Below are positions 50,901 through 61,085 of a stretch of DNA of 64,000 bases, one piece after another. The DNA comes from Acholoe squamosa (lineage: Eukaryota; Annelida; Polychaeta; Phyllodocida; Polynoidae). Below the pieces are notes generated by a model, which worked only from the letters and a program-made list of their open reading frames with translations, had not been told where the DNA came from and did no database searches. The translations under genes and the position numbers were made by a program. Numbering within the stretch: position 1 is the first letter of the stretch; every line of letters starts with the position of its first letter. Where the stretch lies: NCBI GenBank assembly GCA_949317995.1, contig OX439043.1, positions 56,065,339-56,129,338 of the forward strand. The letters are read 5' to 3'.

Positions 50901-53900
50901 ACTAGACCTGGAGAAAAGACCTAATAATGATAACAAAGATCTATATGTCATATATGTATACTACCCTGGTATAGGTTTATTTTACGCTCTTCCTGGTCGC
51001 CCTAAGTAGGTTGAAGTAAATTTCTATTATCATGTTTTCATTCCTCTTTTCTATCATTTTTATTGCAACCGAATGTTTAATACTCAGATATCTGATACTC
51101 CCCTTGCTACAAGTATCTTTATGAGGAGGATACGTCTGCCATAGGTCTGTATCTGCAATAATCCTTTCTTTATTGAGCAGCACAGCGTTTCATCTGCCTC
51201 CAGCTAGTTTTAATTGTTTATTTCTGACTTTCTCTGTTAGCTCACTGCCTATCTCATGCTCCTTCACCTGTACCTGCATCCCCCACCCAGCCCTGCATCA
51301 TACTTCATATCTCAGTTGCGATAAGCACCACAAGTGGCATGTCAACAAGATCAGGAATGACGTGTAAACGGCATCTGCGCAATAACTTAGTTCCCAGGTG
51401 CATCATTAAAAGGTTCCATCAGCAGGAGTATACCCCAGACTCCTACCTCAGCGGCCATCACTACCTGGGGCCTGTTACGGCTAACTGCGCAGCATGAGCA
51501 GCTCACAGACACACCTGAATCACTCAGACACGCGCCTCAGATATTGCATGGTCTCCAGTGTCACTCTGTCCTCATCCGATCACCAACACCTATGGGCAGT
51601 GTCACAATGATATGAATGGAGACTATTCTATTCCCCAGTCTTCGTTCTATGACTGATGACAATATCAGCACTACAAGTCACCCTCAATTCTACACAACTG
51701 GTGCCTTAACATCCAGCTGCCCTACCCTATTGATGCCTTAATCCTTTCAAAGCCGCCTGAACCTAGACTGCAGTCTTATCCCCCTAGGCCTTATCCCTTT
51801 GGGCCATCCCTTTCCTACCCATGATGCTATATATTCAACCAGTAACTACTAAACCCTTCCCTACCCTGCACATTACAAATTCTACACAACTGGTGCCTTA
51901 ACCCTTCCCTACCCTGCGCATTACATAGTCTATACAACTGGTGCCTTAACCCTTCCCTACCCCCACAATACTTATTCTACATAACTGGTGCCTTAAGCCT
52001 TCCCTCTGCATATTCTACACAACTGGTGCCTTAACCCTTCCCTACCCTGCGCATTACATAGTCTATACAACTGGTGCCTTAACCCTTCCCTACCCCCACT
52101 ATACTTATTCTACATAACTGGTGCCTTAAGCCTTCCCTCTGCATATTCTACACAACTGGTGCCTTAACCCTTCCCTACCCTGCGCATTACAGTCTATACA
52201 ACTGGTGCCTTAACCCTTCCCTACCCCCACTATACTTATTCTTCACAACTGGTGCCTTAAGCCTTCCCTCTGCATATTCAACACAACTGGTGCCTTAACC
52301 CTTCCCTACCCTGCTCTCTACATGTTCAACACAACTGGTGCATTGACCCTTCCATCTAACACAACTGTTGCCCTTGCAGTGATGAGATGGGGGCGGGCTG
52401 CCTGGGGAGCCCTAAGTACAGGTATTGATCACTGACAGGTCAGGTTTGTAGACTACAGGAGGAGAGGCGAACCCAGACGTGGCAGCATTAGCATCTCGTT
52501 ACTGGTAAGATGCTACATGAGGTGGGCACTAACAGCCAGTCTATCATCACTGTAACAGTCACTCTACCATCACTGTCTACAGTAATAGAACAGCAATGGA
52601 CGAACTGCATAAAACAACAGCATTACTAGAAGTACTGGGTGTGCAGTCTATACCGACCTAGCGGATTGTCCAACGGACGCCGCCATTGCTGAAGCTAGTT
52701 GCCAGCTCTTATCACTGATAACAGCTATCTGATGGGTACTACTGCCCCCCCCCCGAGAGGACCGCAGTGAATAGCTGGTGATATTGCATTGGCTGATTAT
52801 CAAACCAGCTAAGTCGGAATATGAGCTGCCATGTGATATTATTCCCACAGCAGTGATTATTGGTTTGCTGTTGTATACATGCATTAGTCTACTGTTACTA
52901 TATTGAATAGAGTAGTCTGGGTCTAGGGGAGGTGAGGTCTGATAGGAGAGTCTGTAGGTCTTGTAATGTCAATGTTAGACTACATGGGATTACATGAATA
53001 TACCAGCATGCAGACAGGGCTGGGTGTAAATCACAGACGGCATGTGATACCGGCACAACCTCATAAATATTGCATATAATATCTAACCTGGAGATATGCC
53101 TCCCCTGGTGTTTATTAAGGCGAGCAGGTGCAGGTCTGACTACTACATGTAATATTAATGGGAAGTCTATTGTATTCCTAGACCACTTGAGTAAATGAGG
53201 GAATTGGAAGGAGGGACTCAGTGACTGAGTTCATTGTTAAAGTGGGGATAGGGTATTTTATTTGGAGTTAGACTATAGGAATTTATACAGTTTTATATAC
53301 CGATATGGGGCTTATTATTTGTTGCGTGACGAGAATGCTCAAGCACCCAACACCTTTGGGTTGACTCTTGTGGCGGAAGAGTGGAGAGTGTAACAATCAA
53401 TCTCAATCATCAACACCTGAGAGCCTTTCCCACCCTTCTATAGCTACTCCAGCCTTTAAATACGACTACTGCTGTAGTCTACTTAAAAGGCATTGGATGA
53501 ATGTGGCTGAAATGTACACAGGTCAGGGCCAGCCAATCAGACAGACTTTTATAAAGCTTCCTACCTTCACGTAGCTACTAATCTCATATCTGTTAATGGA
53601 CATCACCCTCATCACCCACCTCTGCCAACCATGGAGGAACATGGAGAATTCCTTCCTGTCTACAACTACATACGACCACTCCAAATAAAAGTTATTCTCA
53701 TCACCAAGCAATGAAAAATGTGATGAGTGAGAATTTTATTTATCTATTTCTTTTTTTATAAGCAGTTGATAAAGATAGAAACCCCTGTATCACGGTTGCC
53801 TGCAGGTAAGAAAAAAAATGCCTTTTAAAAGTAAATTATCATTAACATTTAAAATTCATAGCTTGCTGCATTGCTGGAGCCCTAAGCTTTAATATGATAC

Positions 53901-56900
53901 CAAAAGCTCAGCTTTAGCGGACATGTTTAAACGTATTTAAATGGTTTACAGAAGTTGAAATGCTTTTTTGCATGTTTGTATCAATGATGTTATATAAATC
54001 CCTTCCCACGAATTCAGGAATCCTGAAGAGAAATTTGAACTAAATAATAATTGAATCATTCTCTGGCAAACACTAATAATTACCAGACGTGTCTTTTGAT
54101 TATATGGTGAGCTACTCTCATTCCCCAGACAATACTGGCGAGTAACTCACTTATCAACCACATACCAGGCTTGACAGGCGAATATCTCACTAATAACCAC
54201 ACCAGGTAGTGTGTCAATTTAGGATTATATCAACAAGTCATGGGACTCTGGAGGAAGCAGTGTATGGTGCATCTGTAATCACATTTTATGTCTACACCTT
54301 AATCATGCAGATGGGGTCCTGGGCAGATGTTATCATGGCCAGATGTTATCAGTGATATATTCCTTTTATCTCCTGACACATCCCGTTCCTAAAATCATTT
54401 ATCACACAATCACTGGCAGAGGAACTCACACCGGGATCATACCAGCATAGAGGGACCTCCGACCTTATCGGAAGAATCAAGAAATATCTGCTGTTTTATA
54501 ATATGAAACTTTCAAAATTCAAAGTTCTTATCATAACATGCAGGGTGAATTGTCCCCAGGTGCCAGGAACAAATGCTTGGGTTTGCTCTGCATGTTTCCA
54601 TTAATGACATCAGAGCACTGTAAGAAGAACAATGGCGTATTGCACAATGACATGCAGTGTGTATGAAGCATGACATGTGTGTCTGTATGGGGGTGTCAGA
54701 GAGGGAGGCAGATATTGTGGAGGGCTGGAGGAAGTCAATAGTAGAGAGATGGGGATGCCAGCAAGCCTCTGTCTGAGGCGTAATGCCACTATGTAAATGA
54801 GGCAAATGACGTCAGAAGGCGGGCTAATGCGTCACGGGGCCACGCCCACACGCACTACTACGCTGTGTTTACAACCAGGGAGTCACGTACACAGGTGGGG
54901 TCAGTCTGGAGGAGGTGGTATGGTTATTGGCTTGTTGTATATTGGACGGGGGTATACCCGAAGATGTGTGCGTGGGAGGAAGCAATGAGAATAAAGGACC
55001 CTATAGCTACAACCCGTCATACCTGTCATACATAACAAGAAGTGCCTTATTTTAAGGCACCACTACGTCAGAACACTAGGGCTCCAGGGTAGGGTGAAAA
55101 TTCGGAAATCATCCTAATTTTCTGGACTCTCAATAGGAAATGCCTACAGGAAATAAATGGCAAAATTTGGATTTCCCAACTTCTCAGAATAATAAAAATT
55201 TGGAGAACCTCTTTTTCATTACTTCTCATGAATTTTGGTCAATTGAAGGGTTGGCTTATAATGGTGTCTTAATTGTTTGGTATATAATATTATGTTACAA
55301 TTTAGGCTTACATGAGAGGTGGGCTAAGAACCTTAGGGGCAAAAGCTTTGATCACGAAATGTATTATCAGCTTGGAGTAAAGAGAAATGTCGTAGAGTGA
55401 TGAAAGGAAAACAATCATTCAGTGATATATATATATATAGTGATATAAATTGTGGCCAAACCGACGAGGATCGACCTTTCACTGTCAGTGTGTGTGTATG
55501 AAGCATGACATGTGTCTCTGTATGGGGGTGTCAGAGAGGGAGGTATCACCGGCGAGGATCGACCTTTCACTGTCTACCCCGTTTATCTTTACATCACAAT
55601 GGCTGCTGATGTATTGCCTAGCGTGCCATGGGCTAAAACCAGCACATACAGGACCAGGCCTCCCAAGGTCGCCCACTGTTTCCTCTATCATGTAGGCCTA
55701 GAGCCCAGGGCTACGGCTTAGTCTTGCCCCTGTCCATGAATGATATATCCTTGCCTTCTTAATTTTCTTTTCATTTTCAATTGCCTCCTTGTATTTTTTC
55801 AATGTTTTCATTTTCTGATCACATTATGAAAAGCTGCACGGGGTAGCCCTAAGGAAATGGGTTTAGTCGTTATAATGTAAACGTTTGGCATCAATGACAT
55901 GGGTAGAGACCACTTGCAGTTTGTATAACCCATGTCTATGGGTGTGGACCACAAAAATTGACATGGCGACATGGGCTATTTTAGGCTAAGTGACATGGGA
56001 CATGAACAATTTCTTAAAATTGACATGGTGACATGAACAATTTCTTAAAATCGACATGGTGACATGACCATTTCTTAAAATTGACATGGGGACATAGCCA
56101 TTCTTTAAAATCGACATGTGACATGGGGGACCCCCCATCCACACCCCCATGTCTGGGCTAAAACTCTACAGCCGGGGTGATAAGCAAGTCTGCATAGGCA
56201 ATTCTATGACTATGTAGACCCCCCCCCCTCCCTGCATGTAGGATCCAGGCACTCATATCACTGCTTGGGGACGCTTGGGGACTCAAAGAAGGGATAACTT
56301 GAGCTAACCCCCGGGTGTCAGCAGCTCACCTGAGATGCCCTGAGCAGCTCTCAGTACACACCGCCATGTGAACTGAACTGGAAGACAAACAGAAGGCGTT
56401 TATGTTTAAAACTCCTTTTCTGTGATCTAAAGTGGCCCTAGCACAAAGAGCCTTAATCGGTGGGACAGTCGCATGGTCATTATAGGACCATTGGGTATAG
56501 GACTCAGTATGGAGGCCTAATGGAGCCGCAATTTTGAATTTCGCTGGTTGAGGTAAAAACCACTGATAACACATACCATGATGGGTACCTTGTCCCTGGC
56601 TAACAACCACTTCCAGGGACATGCTGGTCCAATCTTATCAGTATGCGTCGCCGGGACCAGCTCCAGACCAGCTAGTGGCCAATATTAGTTTCAGTCTCTA
56701 GGTTATATGTGAGGCCAAAGTGGCGATCTCAGAAAGATATGAGTTCAATATGTTACTGGTATCTTTCTAGTGATAGCACAAATTTAATCAAGCCTAAACC
56801 TACTGCATGCAGGACGCTCAATGGGAGGAGCTCCATTTGCTGATTTGAAGGCAGAATTGAGTCTTGAAGCGAAGAAACTATGCACCAATCGAAGCAAACC

Positions 56901-59900
56901 TGTTGATCCAGAGCTCGGATAACCTAATTCAACCATAACCTAATTCCCAGATAGCAACAGGTTCTTGGGAGGATATTGGCAATCGGTCAAAGGGGACTCA
57001 CAGCCCACCACTATGGCTAAATGCTTCATTGGTGAGAGTAAATATGGGTAGAGGAAGCTGAGTTCTATTCTGATATGGGAAGTAACGATTGTGTATCTAT
57101 AGGATCGAGTGCACAGTGGGGGTAATCAGGGTGAGAGCAATTGGCTGACCCGATGGAACCTATACATAGAATATTGATTACTAAGCAGACGGTTGAGGCG
57201 TAGAGATTTATAAACCTTTAGAGACGACACCACGCAGTGTGATGATGCTGTCCCACAGAGTCACGAACTCGTAGGTTCGCCATTGGTGAACCATGTAAAC
57301 CGTTGTTGAGCATTGGTATACCAAATCAACCCATGGGAATGCAGCACTCAGCAAGTCTAATGTTCGCTGTTGCTGCTCAGTCAGGTATCTACTCCGGCAA
57401 ACTACTACAGGGTATATGGGTAAGGTCGTCAGAAAGTGTAAGATTTTGCTCTTGAAGGCCCTGAAAAACTAATTTTCTAATTACTTTATATAACCTTAAC
57501 AAAATTGTCAAGGTACATCTCCTCAGCTCAGAAGACCAAAAAATACCGATCTAGGCCATCCGGTTCCATTTTTATTGCTTGTTTTGTGTCATGTAACGTC
57601 CGGTACCAAAATAATGAAATATGGAGGTAATTGAAGTTGGTCTCAGTAATAAAAGAATGTCCCATTGTGTATAACAAACACATGAAATAACAAGGCCAAT
57701 ATGTCTATTATTGACTTCAATGACAGAATGGAACAAAATTTGAGTTATGCATGCACAGTAGACTGCCTCCTACATGATGATAAAAGTACCGGACGTTACG
57801 TAACGTCCAGTACTTTTATCAGAATTATTTCACATAAGCTGCTCTTATATGGAGACAAATGCTGGTAGACACACAATTTCTTCACCAAAGTAGGGGATGA
57901 TAGGGCCCTTCATATGGGTAATAACAAAGATTTTGAAACTTCATTTTTTCCATGTTTTATAACCGATTTAGATTTAGGTACCGGACGTTACAAATTACAG
58001 ATTTCCATTTTGAAAGACACATCATGAAAATTCTCACTTAGTAACATGTCCAAACCTCATGGAAATGATATCTATGATCATATACAATACAAAAAATAAC
58101 TTTGGGATACTCTATAGTGTTCTTTATTCAATACAGGACACTTGTAAAAAATACAAAAAGTATAAAAAAGAACAAACTTGGCCGTTTTTTCACTTCGGCA
58201 GGCTATAAGTCTTAAAGTTTTTGATGGATGACCACAAATTTACATTTTTCTGATAGCCCAAAGTGTTCTCTATCAAATGAGTCTATGTTAGACAAGATTG
58301 GTTCACAACGTCTTTCTCCAGAGTCATAAAAGTCCAAAATCACCCAAAAACACAAAATCTACTGCTTTTTGGCGACCTGACCCATATACATCATTCATAC
58401 AAACACCCTGCCTGCTCCACTACTTTCAGTTTCAGTCAGTGGATTTCTTGCAACCAGTAGTTTTCTAATTATATGATAATACCGATATGTTAATCCCTGC
58501 CTTTTTTTCAGCTGAAATCATTTTATATAGGAAATCGCAGAAGTTCTACAAAGAAGCTCCATGGGGTAAAAATACTAAAATATTTCTGCATGCAAATATA
58601 ATGTCATTTCTCTGATTAACACTACTTCAGTCAGAAATATAGGCAGTATACATGCTGTTATCTGAGACTAATATGACCATAGTCGCTACCACAGTATGGT
58701 TTATGATTTATCAACACTAGGATGGATACTTGGTTTGCAGCAACTGAAACCGGAAGTCTGTAACAGCGTCTCTTAATTGCTGTGTGCTGATACTCATGAC
58801 CTCAACTAGCTTACATCCGGGTTCAAAAGGGGCATTACATCCAGACTAGCAACAGAAAAGCATGATCCCTATTTCTACAATTGCATTTATATTATCCTTC
58901 ATTCCACTGCGGCGTCCCTGGTACCCATTGGTATATTTACAGATCTAGTAGCTAGTTTTCTCGTTATCCATCCTATATCCCTAGATTACTAGTAGGCCTC
59001 TCCACCCAAGTACCATGAGATTACATGTACAAAGAGCAATCATCAGAGTAATGTGGCCACTCCTGTTGCACCCACCACAGAGAGGATTACGATAACAATA
59101 GTTTGCTATGTTGTTATCAGCTACAAATCCCTGTGCAGTCTCACCTCGTGACCTGACGTGGTCAGGATAAAACAGGTATCATCTGGTTCACTTATCTGAT
59201 AACAGGGACGACTTCTTATGCCTCTAAGTTGTAACTACAAAGAACTCAACATTGAAGTATTGTGTATGACGAGAGGGCCATCATTTAAACATAAAGCCTT
59301 GCAATCTTGATGTGATTTTCAGAGAAATCCCAGGGAAACAGGAAGGATTCCTACGCTGGGAGATGAAAAATATAATGCAGCAATGTAAATTGCTAATAAC
59401 TCGAAAAGTGAAAAGCTTTTTTTTTTTTTGTTTGGATGAGTGGAGTAATTGATCCTGTACTGTTGAGCTATGAATCTGAATATGAAATAAAACACAAAGT
59501 CATTGCTTTTGACTTAAATCATTTATTGGAGACTTTTCCTTTATTTGCTCAACAGAGCAGGAGATAAATATTGCAATCAATAAATTGGAATGTGGGATGG
59601 GGCTGCAGGCAGCGCTGGAGTAAGCCAGGGGGGAGGGGGTTCTGATGTAAGACAGCCGCTACTCGCCTGTGACTGGCTCCCATGAGTTGTGCACTCATCC
59701 TCTTGCATCAGCACTCCCTCACTCAGATTATTGGCACCACCAAGCCACCATTCGCATAACTCCCTCCAAAACTGCGCTATTCGCACCACATTGTCAAAAA
59801 AGGTGGGAAAGTTGATACATGGATCAACATCATATACCTTCACCGTTGGAGGCAAAAAGTGTCTTATGGCTGCCAACCAACTGACTCTGTAGAATTTAGA

Positions 59901-61085
59901 CAATTACTTAAAATTTACAATAGTTGGTACTGAAATACCTTTTTCTGCAAGACCCCTACATTTCCCCCTTTAATGGCACTACAAATTCATTAAGTAATTC
60001 TGCCTCTTATATATAAAATTTCGATCTTTTTTAAACTTATTCGCACCGCCAAAAGCTGTTGTGATGATAATGATCGTTGGATCTCGGCAGTTTTATTGTA
60101 TTTCTTGAATTCAAACACCATCTACACCAAAATGCGCTGCCCATAAAAAAAACATCGAAAAGGGTGTTTAGCTCATGCAGTGTCTATACTCTAGCCTCTG
60201 GCAGGCAGTGACTGTTGAGTGCAGGATTCTTGTGGAGAGGGCACCAACCAATCAATAAATTCCTCCTCAACAATGTGAGAAACAGGCCTTTCCGCTTAAT
60301 ATGCTCTATAGAAAAGCTCAGAGGGCTCCAGTTAAAAAGAGCGTCTTAATCCAAGTGTCTTATCTGGCCCAAGTCTGAGCTGAAAGTCGTCTGCTCTGGG
60401 TTCACACCTTGTCATTATACCACTTATTTATTGCATGTTGAATGGCCTTTGTAGGGCGTGGTGACGTGTGCAAATAATCCGGATTATCCCAACAATTGTG
60501 GTGTAAAGCATCTCTTTGGTGCATGCACTCATTTTTTTGGTCACACCCTTCGTTACTGAGTTTGCATTTATATGGAGCAGGAGGATATATAGTGCTGGAT
60601 TATACACTGTATAAGCAAAGTTTATATCAAAAACCCTACTGGTGATATCCCGGACCATAAGGCAAGTGGCCAGTCACAGTGGTCACTGCCACATCAACTC
60701 TTATACGATTGCATCTTGTCTAGGGATATACCTACTATTCATGAAGAGTACTGAAGTAACTGTTTTATGAATATTTCATACGAAAGGCTTTTTCTCCTGC
60801 AAAGATTGTTCTTATGGAACATCAATCTCCATTTGGCAAATCCCCTAATAAATGATCACCACCTTCCCACCATTTCACTTTTTCTAAACTCTAGTCCCTT
60901 CCTGAGGCGATGGCTAAATGTGTGTTATATTATATATTTGATAAAAGGGTTTTACTGACCTCTGAAGAGTTGCACTGCTCCTGTGACTATAATTAGTACC
61001 AGTGCTAGTAACTTGGCGTAGGTAAAGATATCCTGGACTCTTGTTGCCCATTTGACGTCCACGCAGTTAACTACCGTCAAAACCA
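29762..61085 (-). CDS. SLC7A8-like: SLC7 light-chain amino-acid transporter, LAT1/LAT2-like (8 exons, 5' part missing)
   Basis: Eight exons join without a frame break: 61085-60960, 49774-49675, 48848-48680, 47248-47145, 32097-32001, 31732-31583, 30277-30193, 29922-29762. Together they give 329 residues, covering about TM5 to the C-terminus of a family about 500 aa long; exons for TM1-4 lie beyond 64000. Hallmarks are [17 protein letters not shown] (TM5), [14 protein letters not shown] (TM6, with the gating Phe and substrate-site Gly-Trp region), [39 protein letters not shown] and GIPVYLIFV. These fit LAT2/LAT1 better than b0,+AT or xCT. Family knowledge: these are sodium-independent exchangers of large neutral amino acids that work as heterodimers with SLC3A2 (4F2hc); the disulfide cysteine would be in the missing part. 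Introns of 15.0 and 11.2 kb are swollen by transposons and satellites. Confidence 0.93.
30193..30277 (-). CDS. SLC7A8-like: SLC7 exon g (TM11)
   Basis: Encodes [20 protein letters not shown] and then LYASPVET, plus one base of Gly. The acceptor is TTCTTCCAG and the donor GTAAGG. The T-P-V-E-T/C-G transition into the next exon is typical of LATs. Confidence 0.94.
31583..31732 (-). CDS. SLC7A8-like: SLC7 exon f (TM9-TM10)
   Basis: Exactly 50 codons (150 bases, phase 0 at both ends). Two hydrophobic helices end in the basic linker [14 protein letters not shown], matching the R-x-x-x-P-x-x-x-RPIK linker of the family. The acceptor is GTTTACAG and the donor GTAAG. Confidence 0.95.
32001..32097 (-). 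CDS. SLC7A8-like: SLC7 exon e ([11 protein letters not shown] motif)
   Basis: Completes Arg and encodes [17 protein letters not shown], then [15 protein letters not shown]. The RLFFV-G-REGH intracellular loop is one of the best conserved stretches in the SLC7 light chains. Donor GTAAG, phase 0. Confidence 0.95.
32859..33037. mobile_element. piggyBac-like foldback MITE, copy 1
   Basis: The flanking target is TTAA (32855-32858 and 33038-33041). The left end is CCCTTTAAGGGCCG and the right end CGGCCCTTAAAGG is its near inverse. In the centre, CCAATGAAGTGCTGGCGAG and its inverse form a strong hairpin. TTAA plus CCC-start termini are typical of piggyBac-type elements. The element is 179 bases and non-coding. 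Confidence 0.75.
34438..34489 (+). repeat. GGGA/GGGT G-rich tract
   Basis: About ten runs of three G separated by A or T (GGGAGGGAGGGAGGG-type). On the plus strand it fits a G-quadruplex pattern; on the transcribed SLC7 strand it is C-rich. Confidence 0.85.
35078..35565. mobile_element. dispersed repeat, full copy
   Basis: About 490 bases ending in short inverted repeats: TAACTCGAAAAG near 35099 and CTTTTCGAGTTA near 35550. The interior (35155-35515) recurs at 59706-60060 at roughly 90% by eye. It has no recognised protein motif. It is a MITE-like element of unknown family. Confidence 0.7.
35985..36275. mobile_element. piggyBac-like foldback MITE, copy 2 (left end unclear)
   Basis: The right end AAAGGG lies beside TTAA (36276-36279). 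The interior has three hairpin modules, including GATGCTCCAATGA with its inverse TTCATTGGAGCATC, and AGCCCTGGC with GCCAGGGCT around the loop GAGTTACTT. The left terminus was not identified. Confidence 0.6.
40334..40360 (-). repeat. (TTGA)n / (AATC)n LINE tail
   Basis: Six tandem TGAT units mark the 3' end of the minus-strand LINE, replacing a poly(A) tail as in CR1/L2-type elements. Confidence 0.85.
40617..40976 (-). repeat. four-copy motif in the LINE 3' UTR
   Basis: A 27-base motif (plus-strand GCAGGACTGATGGCCTGAAC and CTATCCA) occurs at 40617-40643, 40704-40730, 40840-40866 and 40950-40976 with growing divergence. Intervals are 87, 136 and 110 bases. It lies between the last LINE frame and the tail. 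Confidence 0.85.
41650..42423 (-). pseudogene. LINE reverse transcriptase fragment
   Basis: Reverse transcriptase motifs lie in order: [36 protein letters not shown] (motif A), [11 protein letters not shown] (motif B) and YADDAVL (motif C). The catalytic Asp residues are present, but the frame breaks on both sides. The part after NSEK is out of frame because of an A-run length change near 41720. Confidence 0.9.
42696..43900 (-). pseudogene. LINE endonuclease domain (broken ORF)
   Basis: Exo/endo/phosphatase-type endonuclease. The N-terminal part contains a CESWLHD motif, then a TGA at 43683-43685 (probably a decayed CGA Arg codon) and an open frame from 43628 to 42696 with GDCN and SDH. It nicks target DNA in intact relatives. 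The frame is lost before the reverse transcriptase. Confidence 0.85.
44271..44535. mobile_element. piggyBac-like foldback MITE, copy 3
   Basis: The right end CCTTTAAAGGG abuts TTAA (44536-44539). The left end is a mutated ACCTTTAAGGGGCG beside TCAA. It contains the family's ATGCATTAATGCATCA and GAAGTGCTGGCGA blocks plus a long nested hairpin at 44370-44449. Confidence 0.72.
44370..44449. repeat. long near-perfect hairpin
   Basis: The left arm runs from ATATGTGGATCAACACGG to TACGCCCA. The right arm runs from TGGGCGTACC to GTTGATCCACATAT. They are complementary over about 33 bases with one G/T mismatch, around a loop of about 12 bases (TGAGGGGGTGCG). It is embedded in the foldback MITE and transcribed within an SLC7 intron on the minus strand. 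Confidence 0.9.
46127..46250. mobile_element. piggyBac-like foldback MITE, copy 4 (truncated)
   Basis: It starts CCCTTTAAGGAC after TTAA (46123-46126) and carries ATGATGCACTAATGCAG and GGAGCATCATGACGA blocks. The right terminus is not recognisable, so this is a decayed copy. Confidence 0.55.
47145..47248 (-). CDS. SLC7A8-like: SLC7 exon d (TM8)
   Basis: Encodes [20 protein letters not shown] and then [14 protein letters not shown], plus AG of an Arg codon. The acceptor is GTTTCAG and the donor GTGAGT. The 15-kb intron downstream (32098-47144) contains the LINE. Confidence 0.94.
48680..48848 (-). CDS. SLC7A8-like: SLC7 exon c (TM6-TM7)
   Basis: Completes Trp, then [20 protein letters not shown] and a hydrophobic helix ending at VAYFTTV, then [13 protein letters not shown]. 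The motif NYLN-x-V-x-EE is diagnostic of LAT-type SLC7 proteins. The donor is GTAAG and the exon ends in phase 0. Confidence 0.95.
49319..49546. mobile_element. 228-bp TIR element (GTATAAGGCGCA family)
   Basis: Left end TACCATAATCTCTCGCGTAT and right end GCGAGAGATTACGGTA are inverted repeats; TATAAGGCGCA motifs recur inside. It lies 128 bases upstream (in plus coordinates) of SLC7 exon b, inside the intron between exons b and c. Confidence 0.85.
49675..49774 (-). CDS. SLC7A8-like: SLC7 exon b (TM6)
   Basis: Encodes [20 protein letters not shown] and then [12 protein letters not shown], plus TG of the Trp codon. The FAYNGW core is the conserved TM6 unwound segment that contacts substrate. The acceptor is ATTTCCAG, the donor GTATGT. 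It is separated by an 11.2-kb intron from exon a. Confidence 0.94.
51690..52375. repeat. minisatellite with 133-bp higher-order unit
   Basis: About 13 copies of the core AACTGGTGCCTTAACCCTTC. Three variant subunits (with TGCGCATTACATAGTCTATA, CCCCACTATACTTATTC and CTCTGCATATTCTACAC) alternate in order. The marker TATACAACTGG recurs at 51931, 52064 and 52195, giving a super-period of 131-133 bases. Confidence 0.92.
54658..55585. repeat. dispersed direct duplication
   Basis: The block TGTATGAAGCATGACATGTG to GAGAGGGAGG occurs at 54658-54709 and 55495-55543. In addition, GAGGATCGACCTTTCACTGT occurs at about 55466 and 55553, flanking the second block. This suggests staggered local duplication; no coding role is seen. 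Confidence 0.8.
55950..56120. repeat. 31-bp minisatellite
   Basis: Five copies of a unit around TTCTTAAAATTGACATGGTG with GACATGAACAAT spacers, at steps of about 31 bases. A related fragment (CTTAAAATCGACATGTGACA) occurs at about 33828. Confidence 0.9.
57590..57992. repeat. palindromic element with GTAACGTCCGGTAC motif
   Basis: The outer ends are inverted: GTAACGTCCGGTACC at about 57594 and GGTACCGGACGTTAC at about 57976. The centre is a 44-base palindrome (57779-57822) made of the same motif head to head, with one mismatch (TACCGGACGTTAC against TAACGTCCAGTA). No coding frame is present. Confidence 0.85.
59706..60060. mobile_element. dispersed repeat, second copy (rearranged)
   Basis: Matches 35155-35515 in the same orientation at roughly 90% by eye. 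The element's left end appears separately at 59378-59412 (AACTCGAAAAG), so about 290 bases intervene. The right end is missing. Confidence 0.75.
60960..61085 (-). CDS. SLC7A8-like: SLC7 exon a (TM5)
   Basis: Encodes [20 protein letters not shown] and the following helix to QLFR, plus one base of a Gly codon. The acceptor is ATTTCAG; the donor is GTCAGT (consensus-like but with C at +3). It enters with two bases of a codon and leaves in phase 1. No earlier SLC7 exon was found between 61086 and 64000. Confidence 0.92.

Larger units (their letters stand above)
49775..60959 (-). other. 11.2-kb SLC7 intron (between exons a and b)
   Basis: Contains the 133-bp higher-order minisatellite (51690), a direct duplication (54658/55495), a 31-bp minisatellite (55957), a palindromic element (57590-57990) and the second copy of the dispersed repeat (59706). 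No host exon or nested gene was recognised. Confidence 0.75.

Noticed and set aside
51690-52375. CRISPR-like repeat array
   Set aside because: Units are contiguous variants of one minisatellite without unique spacers, and the sequence is from an animal genome.
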